From: Flaveria trinervia
Taxonomy: Eukaryota; Streptophyta; Magnoliopsida; Asterales; Asteraceae
Length of the DNA: 64,000 nucleotides
Direction: 5' to 3'
Assembly (NCBI GenBank): GCA_025506515.1
Contig: CM046454.1
Coordinates: 30,616,465 to 30,680,464 of the forward strand
Shown here: positions 33,514 through 43,771 of the stretch, piece after piece
How the letters are laid out: every line of letters begins with the position of its first letter
Position numbering within the stretch: position 1 is the stretch's first letter
Translations under genes and position numbers: made by a program
The notes under the pieces: model-generated
Databases searched by the model: none
What the model was told of the DNA's origin: nothing
Seen by the model: only the letters and a program-made list of their open reading frames with translations

Positions 33514-35330
33514 AAAGGATCTGTGACAAATAGGATGCTGAGCTTTGACAGAGTGAACTACTATGAACAACTGAACTTCAATCTGTTAAGCGTGTCTCAA
33601 ATCTGTGACAAGAAATATTCAACTCACTTTACAGACACTTATTGCTACATTCTGAAACTTGGATTTTAGATCTTCGAAGAATGGGTTGTCCTAGAGACCC
33701 CGAGGAAGAATAATGCTTATGTTTTAAACCTATGTTCTGCATCACCTAAAGAAGAAACATGTCTTTTGTCAAAAGCATCATTTGATGAGTCACAGCTTTG
33801 GCACAGACGTTTGGGGCACACCAACTTTAAAAACATGAACAGATTGGTCAAAGGAAACCATGTCATTGGTCTTCCACAAAAGGAATTTCACTTTGTTGAT
33901 CACTATTTAGCATGCCTCAAAGGAAAACAACACAAATCTTCTCATAAACCCAAGCTGGTGAACACAAACAATACTCCATTAAAGCTACTTCATATGGATC
34001 TATTTGGACCAACTCATGTCATGAGTATTGGGAAGAAACAGTATTGTTTGGTGATCATTTATGACTTTTCACGATTCACATGGGTGTTCTTCTTACTTCA
34101 TAAAAATGAGGAATCCTAAATAATTCAAAACTTTATCACACAAATTGAAAATCAACTTGATCTTAAGGTCAAAACAATCAAAAATGATAGTGGAACTAAA
34201 TTCAAAAATGACGAAATGAGTTCCTTTTGTACAATCAAAGGCATTGCTCATCAATTTAGTGCAGCTAGAACTCCTAAACAATATGGGGTAGCTGAAAGAA
34301 GAAATAGAACACTGATTGAAGCAGTAAGAATGATGCTAGCCGATTCTAAGCTGCCAATAACCTTTTCGGCAGAGGCAGTTAACACATCGCGCTTTGTACA
34401 AAACCGAACTCTAATTGTAAAAGAAAGCAACATGACTCCATACGAATTGCTTTTTCATAGAAAACCATTCATTGAATTTCTTAAATCATTTGGTAGTCTT
34501 GTCTTAATATTAAACAACCGAGACTATCTCGGAAAGTTTTCATCTAAGTCTTATAAAGGATTCTATGTAGGTTATTCCTTTGTTTCAAAGGCTTAAAGAG
34601 TGTTTAGTCCAAGATTAAACATTATTGATGAATCAACAAATTTTCAATTCAAGGAACATTTGTTTCCCAAATCTACAAATGGTCCCGACTAGTTGTTTGA
34701 TATGCCTCTTTTACAAAATCATTTGATCAATTTCACTTGTCTGATGCATGAAATCTCCATTCAGATAACACGTCTTCAGCTGTAGAAAGAAGATATGACT
34801 TTCTATTAATTCCTCCTACATCTACTGAATACATGAATGAAGATGTTCCTCTCCAAGCTGATCCTATCAGACAACCATCAATAAATCAGAGTGTCTCAAT
34901 TGAAGGAGGTCCAAGCTTCTTACCATCACACTCAGATGACCTTTCAACTCAGATCAGAAATCAAAAACAAGCCACTCCTCCATCTGAAACACAAAGAACA
35001 TCAAATGATGAAAGTAATCACAGTGCAGCTGAACTGAACCAGGAGCTAAAACGGAGTCTGACAACCTTCATAATTCAACAACAATAAAATATGAAGATGC
35101 CTCTGACCATAATGAACTGAATGTCTAAAATCTTGATGATACTATTGCTGCTGACTCCATTCCAACCACCAGAATACACAAGAATCATCCAGTTGAAACC
35201 ATTGTTGGTGATCTTAATGAGAGGGTGACAAGAAGCAAGTCTGGTGTTGCAAACATCTGTTTGTTATCATGCTTCCTCTGTCAAACAGTACCCAAAAATA
35301 TCAAAGAGGCTCTTCAAGACAATAGCTGGA
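33514..35330 (+). pseudogene. Element A: GAG-pre-integrase, integrase and linker, broken
   Basis: Pol of A resumes after B. Near 33575 NLLSVSQICDK matches the end of the protease region. 33766-34119 holds LWHRRLGHTNFKN, a zinc-binding region whose first Cys of the pair is Tyr (YLACLKGKQHK), and the integrase start LLHMDLFGP and VIIYDFSRFTWVFF, ending in TAA at 34117. 34216-34596 continues in frame-shifted form (TPKQYGVAERRNRT, NMTPYELLFHRKPF) and ends in TAA. 34600-35330 is the Ser/Pro-rich linker, with a Thr-Arg-Ser-like end (RVTRSKSGV) near 35230. Stops throughout make integrase dead. Confidence 0.88.
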
Positions 35331-36815
35331 TTGAAGTAATGTAAGAAGAATTGCTCTAATTCGAGAAGCAAGAAGTATGGCAACTTGTAGATCTTCCCGA
35401 AGGACAATATCTTATCGGTACCAGATGGCTATACAGAAACAAGACTGATGATAGAGGGATCGTCATTAGAAACAAAGCAAGATTAGTGGCACAGGGATAC
35501 ACTCAAGAGGAAGGAATTGACTATGACGAAGTGTTTGCACCTGTTGCTAGATTAGAAGCAATCAGAATCTTTCTAGCATATTCTGCATCCATGAAATTCA
35601 CTGTTTATCAAATGGATGTGATGTGTGCCTTTTTGTATGGAAAGATTGCCGAAGAGGTCTATGTGAGTCAACCACTAGGATTTGAAGATCCAGATTTCCC
35701 TCACAGAGTCTATAAGCTTGACAAAGCACTTTATGGTCTTCACCAAGCTCCAAGAAAGTGGTATAAGACTCTGTCATCTTTTCTCCTTGAACATGGATAC
35801 GAAAGAGGAAAGATTGATTAGACTCTCTTCAGAAGAAGAAGAGGAAAAGACATGCTGTTAGTCCAGATTTATGTAGATGACATCATTTTTCGCTCAACAA
35901 ACAAGCAGCTCTGTAAAGAATTTGAAGACCTTATGCATTCAAAATTCCAAATGAGTGCTATGGGGGAACTCACTTTCTTTCTGCGGGTGCAAGTCCAACA
36001 GACAACAAATGGAGTCTTCATCAATCAATCAAAATACATGGAAACTATGCTGAAGAAATTCTACATTGCTGACTGTCAGTCTATGAGAACTCCTGTGGAT
36101 ACTAAAGTGAAGATTGGACATGACCCTGAAGGCAAATCAGTGGATCAGACTCACTATCGATCTATGATCAGTTCACTTATGTATCTAACAGTCACTAGGC
36201 CTGACATTATGTTTGGTGTTTATGTGTGTGTCAAATATCAAGCTGATCCAAAAGAATCACATGTGAATGTAGTCAAGAAGATATTCAGATATCTGAAGGG
36301 CAAACAAGCTCTTGGATTATGGTATCCAAAGGAAGGAGACTTCAATCTCTATGCCTTCACAGACAGTGATTATGGAGGATGCAACTTCAATAGAAAACCC
36401 ACCTATGGCGGTTGTCAATTTCTTGGTCCCAGACTGGTCTCTTGGCAATGCAAGAAGCAGACAAACGTATCTGTATCAATAGCAAAAGCTGAGTATATTG
36501 TAGCATCAGCCTGTTGCTCTCAAGTACTCTAGATTCAAAACCAGATGCTTGATTATGGTTATAACTTCTTGCACACACCAATTCACATTGACAACACTGC
36601 AGCTATTTTCATAACCAATAATCCAGTTTAGCACTTAAAAACAAAACATATTGAAATTAGATATCACTTTTTGAGAGACAGTGCTAAAAAAGGGTTAATC
36701 AAATTGATTCAAGTACCCACTGAAAATCAATTAGCTGATTTGTTTACTAAGGCATTTGAACTTGGTAGGTTTGAATTCTTGGTTTAGTCAATTGGCATGA
36801 TTAACCTTGAATAAA
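35331..36815 (+). pseudogene. Element A: reverse transcriptase-RNase H, few stops
   Basis: The plus strand encodes RT: GTRWLYRNKTDDRG near 35420, AQGYTQEEGIDYDEVFAPV in 35486-35821, VYQMDVMCAFLYG, LYGLHQAPRKWY, a TAG at 35819, then YVDDIIFRST (catalytic pair) in 35852-36532. RNase H follows with FTDSDYGGCNFNRK, SIAKAEYIVA (the usual TAEAEY changed) and, after a TAG at 36530, HIDNTAAIFITN and TKHIEIRYHF. It ends near 36815. Single-base stops dominate, so it was once intact. Confidence 0.9.
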
Positions 36816-37204
36816 AATAATTCAAAGCATAAAAAAACTCAAAAATACTAGAAAAACACACAAAAAAGGAATCAATTTGATGAAGAATAGAATATCATAT
36901 GGGAAATGATATAATTACAGTCGTTATATCATTCACTGTGTTAGTTTCAAAAATTGCAAGACTATCATGACTTACAAGATATGTTGGTAGGCTTAACTTG
37001 GAAGAGAAGATACATGCAGTGATGAATTAAAAATCTTATTCAATAGTGTAACACTCATCACAAAGTACAAGTATGTATTGCCTTATGTGAGTGCATGTGA
37101 GTGTAGTAACCTAAACACACCAGGTAATGATGCTTTATGAATCTCTTTCACCCACATCAAGTTTCATCTTTGTTTTGCTGCGCAAAGACCTGATGAAACA
37201 AGCA

Positions 37205-37405
37205 CATAGTGCAGATGTAATGATCCAAAAGATTCCCAATGAGGAACACATCCAAATTGGATGAATCTACAAAAGCAATACATTCCAACTGAATGAACAA
37301 AAGAATCCAATCATGGATCACCTTCCAAAGTGAAGTGAAAAGAATCCTAATATGGATCATCATGACAAGGATCAAAGTAAAAGAATCCCAATGAGGATCG
37401 GTGAC
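37205..37405 (+). repeat. Element A: short direct repeats after RNase H
   Basis: Four to five imperfect copies of a unit like AAAAGAATCC-AATGAGGATCA-C, spaced 40-60 bp, for example near 37210, 37290, 37340 and 37380. Same position in the element as the repeats of B (23000) and D (56480), but a different sequence. Confidence 0.65.
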
Positions 37406-37777
37406 AATGAGTTCTCATAACTTAAGTAACCTGGTAAGGAAAGTTGTGAAAAAGTTCTACCATGCATTGTATAAGGATGGTTGATCATTCCATGCTTGTG
37501 TGTGTGAGGTACATATTGAATAATTAAATCAACCAAAAACATGATAAATATCATTTGCATCAAAATATCAACGGGTATGAGTTTAAAAGGACAAACATAC
37601 CTTCAATCATCAAGTTCATAAACATGTCCATTTATTATAAAGGATGCACATGTGCAATGTAAGATTGATATGATCCCAACAAAAGATATACTTCTCTTCA
37701 TTATCAATAATCAATGTATATAATTGTCAAAAAGTTTTTAAATCTTTAAAGTTTCTATCCATATATGGATATAAACT

Positions 37778-37790
37778 TTAGGGGGAGTAA
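37778..37790 (+). promoter_or_regulatory. Element A: central polypurine-tract-like site
   Basis: TTTAGGGGGAGTA lies about 950 bp after RNase H, far from the true PPT of A at 47231. It closely resembles functional copia PPTs in this window. It could prime plus-strand DNA internally or mark an older LTR border; no LTR follows it. Confidence 0.55.
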
Positions 37791-38109
37791 TATAAAATTT
37801 TTGATTAAATCTTTATAGATTGTTACTATATTAAATTACTTTCTTAAATTCATTAAAAACAAGAAAAAGAAAATGCATGTGTTGTTGCAGAAGTTATACC
37901 ATAGTATCTCAGCCTATGCAGATTCTTGAAATGATAAAAAGTCCAAGATCAGTCAAACAATGGGAAACTTGTATCACTTCTGATGTATATGTCAATCCAA
38001 GCAAGAATTGACAACTTCAACAGCCAACAACTTCATAAGAAAAATCAATCAACGACATCTCTTCATAACATGAAAAATCTAAATAGTCACATTACCTTAT
38101 GATTAAGTT

Positions 38110-38590
38110 CAAAAGTTAATGCAGGTAAGTGCATTGGTTAATGCAGGTGAAGGTAGCCCATGCTTATAACCAATACGGGTAGCTTTTTATTTCCAAGTAA
38201 AACTAATGCGGACAATGATTGTACTCTATCGCATTAGTGTGTTACAAGTATACATGAATTTTTGAAGTGTTAAATCCTATGCGGAACAAAAAATTTTCTA
38301 CCGCATTTGTCAATGCGGATAAAATAATTTTCAAGGTTCAACCGCATTTGTCAATGCGGATAAACTTTTAAGTGTCCAACCGCATTTGTCAAATACAGAT
38401 GAAATCTACACTTCCGTATTTGTTTTACTCATCCGCATTTGTGGATACATATCTTCAATGTTCATGTATTTTCAAGCAGAAATAATTAAGTGATTAATCT
38501 CCTATCAATGAATGATGATCAAGTAAATGTGGATTTTATTCTATCGCATTTGCTACAGTGAGCAAATACTAACAAAGTCAGATCTTCCGC
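38110..38590 (+). repeat. Element A: CCGCATT/AATGCGG word array in spacer
   Basis: About a dozen words in both orientations, several as whole hairpins (ACCGCATTTGTCAATGCGGAT near 38303 and 38340). The same word fills the LTR U3 of A. Early units near 38115-38180 have drifted to AATGCAGGT. Confidence 0.8.
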
Positions 38591-38762
38591 ATTTGCTACT
38601 GATTGGGGTTGAGTAATAGTGATATTATTACTGGTGAATCAAATATGATAATTAAGTCAATGATTGAGTGGCCAGAACAAACAATCAAAGAACATTCAAA
38701 GCAAGAAAAATACTCATAAATGCTCTTGTATTGATATATGAAAGTTGATAAGTTACAAAGAA

Positions 38763-39763
38763 TGACAGGATCAGTGATCTCAAGTTTGATGGATTAGAGT
38801 GTAACGTAGCGGAATAAGATCAAGAATTAGACAAATTATAGCAAGAATTTGATATTCGTATGCATTAAGAACAAATACGGTTATAACGAGAGAATATATT
38901 TATGTGAAAAGGAATGCTTCAATTATATCAAATGTTTTCGCTCAATCATTCACCGATTACAATTAGGTTGACACTCCTTATATAGAGTGCAATCACTGCT
39001 GATATCACGGGATAGTGACATCTGGCAGATTTATTACAAAAATAACTAACACTTAAAAAACTACTGAAATGTTCACAACTACTGAGAACATATCAGAGAG
39101 TGCTAAGTACAAAATATAAAACTACTGAAACTAAACTACTGAAACTAAACTACTGATTACAAAACTACTGAAAAGGGAAAATATAAAACTACTGAAAGAA
39201 AACCGTCACAACTACTGAAGAAGACCTCTTCAGTAGTTGTGAAATAAAACGCCTGATACTTGGTTTTTAGTACTTGTCTTTAGCACTTGTGTCTTCAGAC
39301 TGTCTTCAGCACTTGTGTCTTCACACTGTCTTCAGCACTTGTGTCTTCAGACTTTGTCTTCAGCACTTGTGTCTTCAGACTTTGTCTTTAGCACTTGTGT
39401 CTTCAGACTGTCTTTGGTACTTGTGTCTTCAGACTTTGTCTTCAGCACTTGTGTCTTCAGACTTTGTCTTCAGCACTTGTGTCTTCAGACTTTGTCTTCA
39501 GCACTTGTGTCTTCAGACTGTCTTCAGCACTTGTGTCTTCAGACTTTGTCTTCAGCACTTGTGTCTTCAGACATTGTCTTCAGCACTTGTGTCTTCAGAC
39601 TGTCTTCAGTACCTGTGCCTTCAGACTTTGTGTTCAGCACTTTTGTCTTCAGACTTTGTAATCAGTTGTTGTCTTCAGCTGTTGTGGACTTCAGCAGTTG
39701 TTGTGACGTCTGTGGGACTTAAAGGTTTTTCTGATCCGGCTCATTGGTTCTTTTGGTCCAACA
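38763..39763 (-). mobile_element. C-family solo LTR (1,001 bp)
   Basis: The plus strand runs TGACAGGATCAG to TTGGTCCAACA, flanked by a perfect duplication AAGAA (38758-38762 and 39764-39768). No internal region exists, so it arose by recombination between the two LTRs of a C-family element that had inserted in the A' LTR. TATA box CTATATAAGG on the minus strand at 38976-38985. It is about 110 bp longer than the LTRs of C because of an expanded repeat at 39270-39660. Confidence 0.94.
39270..39660 (-). repeat. Minisatellite in the solo LTR, about 14 units
   Basis: About 14 tandem units of 26 or 28 bp, each CTTCAGCACTTGTGTCTTCAG followed by ACTG or ACTTTG and T. In C and C2 LTRs the same place has only mixed, spaced CTTCAG words. 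The repeat yields long open frames in several phases (LCLQHLCLQT and similar), which are artefacts. Confidence 0.9.
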
Positions 39764-40330
39764 AAGAATAATTACAACAAAAATTCTCTATATATCAGCC
39801 GTCACCTCAGTATGAGGTTAACTATTCTATTTATAGGCAGACAAGATGCCTTTACAAAATGACTAAACTACCCATGACCTATTACATCATAAACTAGTCT
39901 AAGTCTTGATCTGCATCTCTGCTTGTTCATCCGCATTGACAAATGCGGATAAGATAATCTTGATCTGCATTTCCACTTGATCATCCGCATTAGTAAGTTG
40001 GTCATCTGCATTGGTTAATGCGGATGAACAAATACTTGTGCACATTTGATCTGTCATCCGCATTTGTCAATGCGGATGAGCAAAGTCTTGTCCGCATCTT
40101 CTTTTGTTCTTTAGCATTAGTATTTTGTCTTCCACATTAGTCAATACGGAAGAGTAAACACTTGTCCGCATCAGAGTTATGTCTTCTGCATTCACTAATG
40201 CGGAAGATAACACTTGTTATTTTCCTTGCAGATCTTCATCTGCATTTCATCTTGGACTTGTGGGATTCCAGCAGAGCAATCATCAATTCACCCATTGAGT
40301 TGACATGTATGATCCTTTCAGGTGCAACAA

Positions 40331-40340
40331 TACTCCCCTA
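40331..40340 (-). promoter_or_regulatory. A': 3' polypurine tract
   Basis: The minus strand reads TAGGGGAGTA directly before the A' LTR. It shows that A' lies on the minus strand and that 40329 is the start of its 3' LTR. The A counterpart is TAGGGGAAGT at 47231. Confidence 0.83.
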
Positions 40341-40364
40341 AGGATTATACAACCTAGTTTTCCT

Positions 40365-43300
40365 CAATGTTTAAGAGGTGATTGATGTTGTGATGATTTA
40401 GCTGGGTCTTCTGGAGGTAATATGAATGTAGCTTTAGTAGGATCCAGGATAGCCTTGATCATGTTTACAAAATCAGTTGCTTCTGACATCCTGTCTCTAA
40501 TTAACACATGGATGTTCATTTTGCTTATGTTGTAGATGGCTTCTATTGGTAATTTTTTCAGTGAAATAGGCTCCCAAATGGAGATTGTAGAAAGACCATC
40601 TCTCTGAATCAGTAAGCTCCCCCTACATCCACTTCAAGTTTAACAATATTTCCAAGTTGCAGTGGTATTTTCTTCTTCTTTCTTTTGTCTCTTTTAGCAC
40701 TTATCCGATCATATGCCAGTTTCAGTAACTTGATGCATTTCAGAAAGAAGTGCATGTCTTGTTCACCAAATTTGTTGTTTATTTCCCTGAAGTGCCTGGT
40801 ATAAATGTAGTGGATGCATGATTCATCAAGTAGTCTTACTTCATATCCACTGAATAATCTTATGTCAGCTCCCTCCTTTCCTCCCCACTTCCTTTCAATC
40901 ACCATCTCATAGGTTTTCTCATCATAGTACACGTTTGAGATAGGAGTGGAGGAATGAGTACCAGACACTACTTTCCTCTTCAATGATTCGGTTAGCTTTA
41001 CCTTCAACTTAGGGAATACAATTTCTTCTGCTTGTATCTTTTTCTTCTTATCAAGGGGATTGACAAATGTTTTATCTTTTCTCAAGCATATTGTCTTTAA
41101 TGAATTGAAGTTGTTTGTTCTTCTGAACATCTTAAGTATGTTCTCAAATTCATGTCCCCTAAACATAGCTGCATGATTAATCAGTTCAAGTTGAGCTAGC
41201 TCCTTCAAATCATGAATCTCAAGGGCATTTAAAAGAGCTGAGTACTCTGTAAATAATTGTACTAGCCCTGAGATTCTCTTCACCATGAACATATTCCATG
41301 TACTATCGTATTTCCAGGCTATTATCTTTTGATCTACCTTAACCTTGGGAGTAGACACCCTCCTGATCAGTTTTGCAGTAGTCGGTCCTTGATCTATCTT
41401 TTGAAACTGAGATGGTTCTGCAAACCATTCAGGGTACTTGTGGAGCACTAGGGTAAGTAGTTCTTGGTCTTTCTGACTCAACATCATGTCTTCAGCTGAT
41501 ACTCTGCTTCTTGGTTGGGTGCTTGCTATTTCTTCGTCCAGTTTCTTGAGTTTTTATTTCTTCTCATTAATCAATTGAAGAGTTACAACTCTTAAAGAAT
41601 TTGTCTTCATGTTAGCAATCCTTCTTCTCGTGAATCCCTGACTTGATAGATATTCCTTCATTTGCTTATCAGACATATTATAAGGATCAGGAATAATGAT
41701 TCATGGGATGAAGATGATTTCTTCATTGTAGATAGCTTGTGTAGGGGACACCTTCTTGGCAATGGTATTTCATACCCGGTTGATTTCTTCAAAGAGGAAT
41801 CTTTATGCTTTTGAGTATCATTGGTCATTGCTTTCTCATACTCAGTTTCAATTGTTGGATCAAGCAACATTTTTACTTTCTCTTCCACCTCCTTCATGCT
41901 CTCATAAGTCATTCCAAACACTTCATCAGGATCATAACCTTGATTGATCAGAAACATGGCTTTAATCATCAAGTCATCAGTTTGTGCTTTGGATACCATG
42001 TCTTCCACTGCCTGTTCTGCTTTAATGGGACTGTCCATAAGAACATCCTTTTCAACTTCATATCCACCAGTAATTTCACCTTCTTCTAAATCAATTGCAC
42101 CAGCCAATTTCTTCAATTGAGCTTCTGCCTGCTTATGTTCTTCCAAAAATTCAGCAATTGCTGCTAGACTTCTTGGGTCATCTTTTTGTTTCTTTACTGG
42201 TTCTTCTTCAACTATTGGTCTTTTACCCTTAGCTTTTTCAGCTAAGTATTTCCTTTTTCGTGAGTAAGTTTGAAGTTGAGGGCTAGAGGTTTCAGCTTGT
42301 TCTTCTGGTTCAGGTACTTTTTCAGGTGTGTTTGGCTCTTGATCATTCATTTTACTTTTCTCCTCGTCTTTCTGTTTTGTTTCTGTTTCTTCTTTCCTTT
42401 CTTTTTCATACTTTTCCTTGATTTTTTCTTTTTGTTCTTCAAATGAAGAGATAGCAGGGACAATTTGCAAAGTCAATTCTTTTTCCAAAGACACTGGTGA
42501 TTTAGGGATAAAAACAATAGGCTCTGAATCAGGTCTTTGGTTGTTTATGAATTCCCAAAAGCCATCATCAATGCCAAACTTTTCAGATGAAAAACTATCC
42601 AATGCACTAAAGAGTTCTTCAAATTCAGCTTTTTCATAGTTAGAGTAATTTGTGTTTCCAGAATACACTACCATATCTAGACTTTGATCTTTAAACTCTG
42701 TTTGACTTTCATCACCTCCTTGTTCTTCATTTTCATCTACTGACCGGTTGTCATCAACATCAACCTTTTCTTGTTCTTCTTTCTCATCATCATCATCCAC
42801 TTCAATTCTTTGGATCCTAATCATCATTTCAAGCTCAGATATCCTTTTGTTCTTGCTATCAATTTCCTTTTCAAGTTTTGAGATGATATCAGCTTGTTCT
42901 TCTATGATATTTTCTTGTTCCATCATTGCTATTGTTTGAAATTCAAGAGTGTCTATATGTCCACTGACTTCTTCTCTTGAGTGCTTAAGGGTAGCCTTTA
43001 CAACTTCAATTTCCTTATCTTTCTCAGTCAATTCATCCTTATGTTTATCTTTAAGATCTTTCATCTCCTGTTCCTTCTCATCTAGTTCTAGAATTCTATC
43101 ATCTATGATTCTTGCCATTCTGTTTAGAATTCTCTCCATTCTTTCAATCTTTTGCATCAATTCAGTGATCAATTCATCCTTCTCATCTAGTATGTTAACA
43201 TTTGAATCAGCAAAACTTTCTGAGGGAGCAGGCTCAGAAGTTGCTGTTTTTGCAGGCATGTGAGTGTGATGATCCTCCTCATCAGAAGATGATTTGGAAG

Positions 43301-43771
43301 CTTTAGAAGCACCGGTTGATCCTCCTACATCAGCAGGGTAATCTTGTGATGGCACAGGTTGAAAAGGGGATATAGGTGATTGTTGTGGTGGTGATATTAG
43401 AGAGTGATGATGAGGTGATATAGGTGTAGCTTGAGTGGTTATTGGTGGTGTTGGTTGTGGTAATGTTTGTGGAGATGGTTGTGGTGAAGGTTGTGGAGTT
43501 GAAAGTGGTGGTGATTGTGGTGATGGTATTGATGATGGTATTGGTGATGGTATTTGTGATGGTATTGGTGATGGTTGAGCAGCAGGTTGTGGAGATGGTT
43601 GTGCTTCTTGATTTATCTGTTGCAACATCCAAGGCAGAAGAGGAGTGTGAGCCCCACTATAAAGGTTTCTAGGGTCTATCTTCTTTATATACTTATATGA
43701 TCTTGCATCATAATGTGGAATGTCAAGCACTGGTCCTTCAGTTGCAATGTTAGGAAATGATTCATTGATGT
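40365..43771 (-). pseudogene. A': accessory ORF, 3' part, nearly open
   Basis: On the minus strand, from the head-to-head junction, a 708-codon frame (43784-41658) and a 292-codon frame (41487-40609) cover most of the accessory protein. Order: end of the N-terminal domain (SFPNIATEGPVLDIP, PLLPWMLQQI); a Pro/Ser/Gln-rich linker; an acidic, heptad-rich coiled coil (ELMQKIERMERILNRM onwards); a basic cluster TYSRKRKYLAEKAKGKR; MIKAMFLINQGYD; and, after a break near 41500-41650, IIAWKYDSTWNMFMVKR and the C-terminal part with RDKRKKKK. An in-frame TGA after VDVGGAY at 40609 is followed by readable sequence to 40365. The first half is missing. Function is unknown; nuclear location is inferred from the basic clusters. 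Confidence 0.83.

Larger units (their letters stand above)
36816..38599 (+). other. Element A: spacer after RNase H
   Basis: A non-coding, AT-rich spacer. 36816-37200 shows nothing special. 37205-37405 has short direct repeats (AAAGAATCC...GGATCA). 37778-37790 is a TTTAGGGGGAGTA purine tract. 37800-38100 shows nothing special. 38110-38590 has the A word array. At 38600 the inverted A' LTR begins. The 5' half of the A accessory ORF, expected next, is missing. Confidence 0.75.
38600..40329 (-). repeat. A': inverted A-family LTR, interrupted by a solo LTR
   Basis: The plus strand begins TGATTGGGGTT and ends AGGTGCAACA, the reverse of an A-family LTR. Without the solo LTR (38763-39763 plus its duplication) it is about 724 bp, close to the 739-742 bp of A. 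TATA box inverted near 39828-39835; word array 39900-40220 with CATCCGCATT and AATGCGGATGA. A purine tract follows at 40331, so it is the 3' LTR of a minus-strand copy. It is more diverged from the A LTRs than they are from each other. Confidence 0.87.

Noticed and set aside
39270..39660. Regular repeats with CRISPR-like spacing
   Set aside because: Units are direct tandem copies without unique spacers, lie inside a C-family LTR with perfect target duplication, and the genome is eukaryotic.
39274..39771. Open frames of 88-165 codons with LCLQHLCLQT repeats
   Set aside because: Three phases of the same 26/28-bp minisatellite are open at once; no codon or domain signal.
43330..43672. Thr-rich and Val/Met-rich ORFs opposite the A' linker
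   Set aside because: Shadows of the proline-rich accessory linker in other frames.
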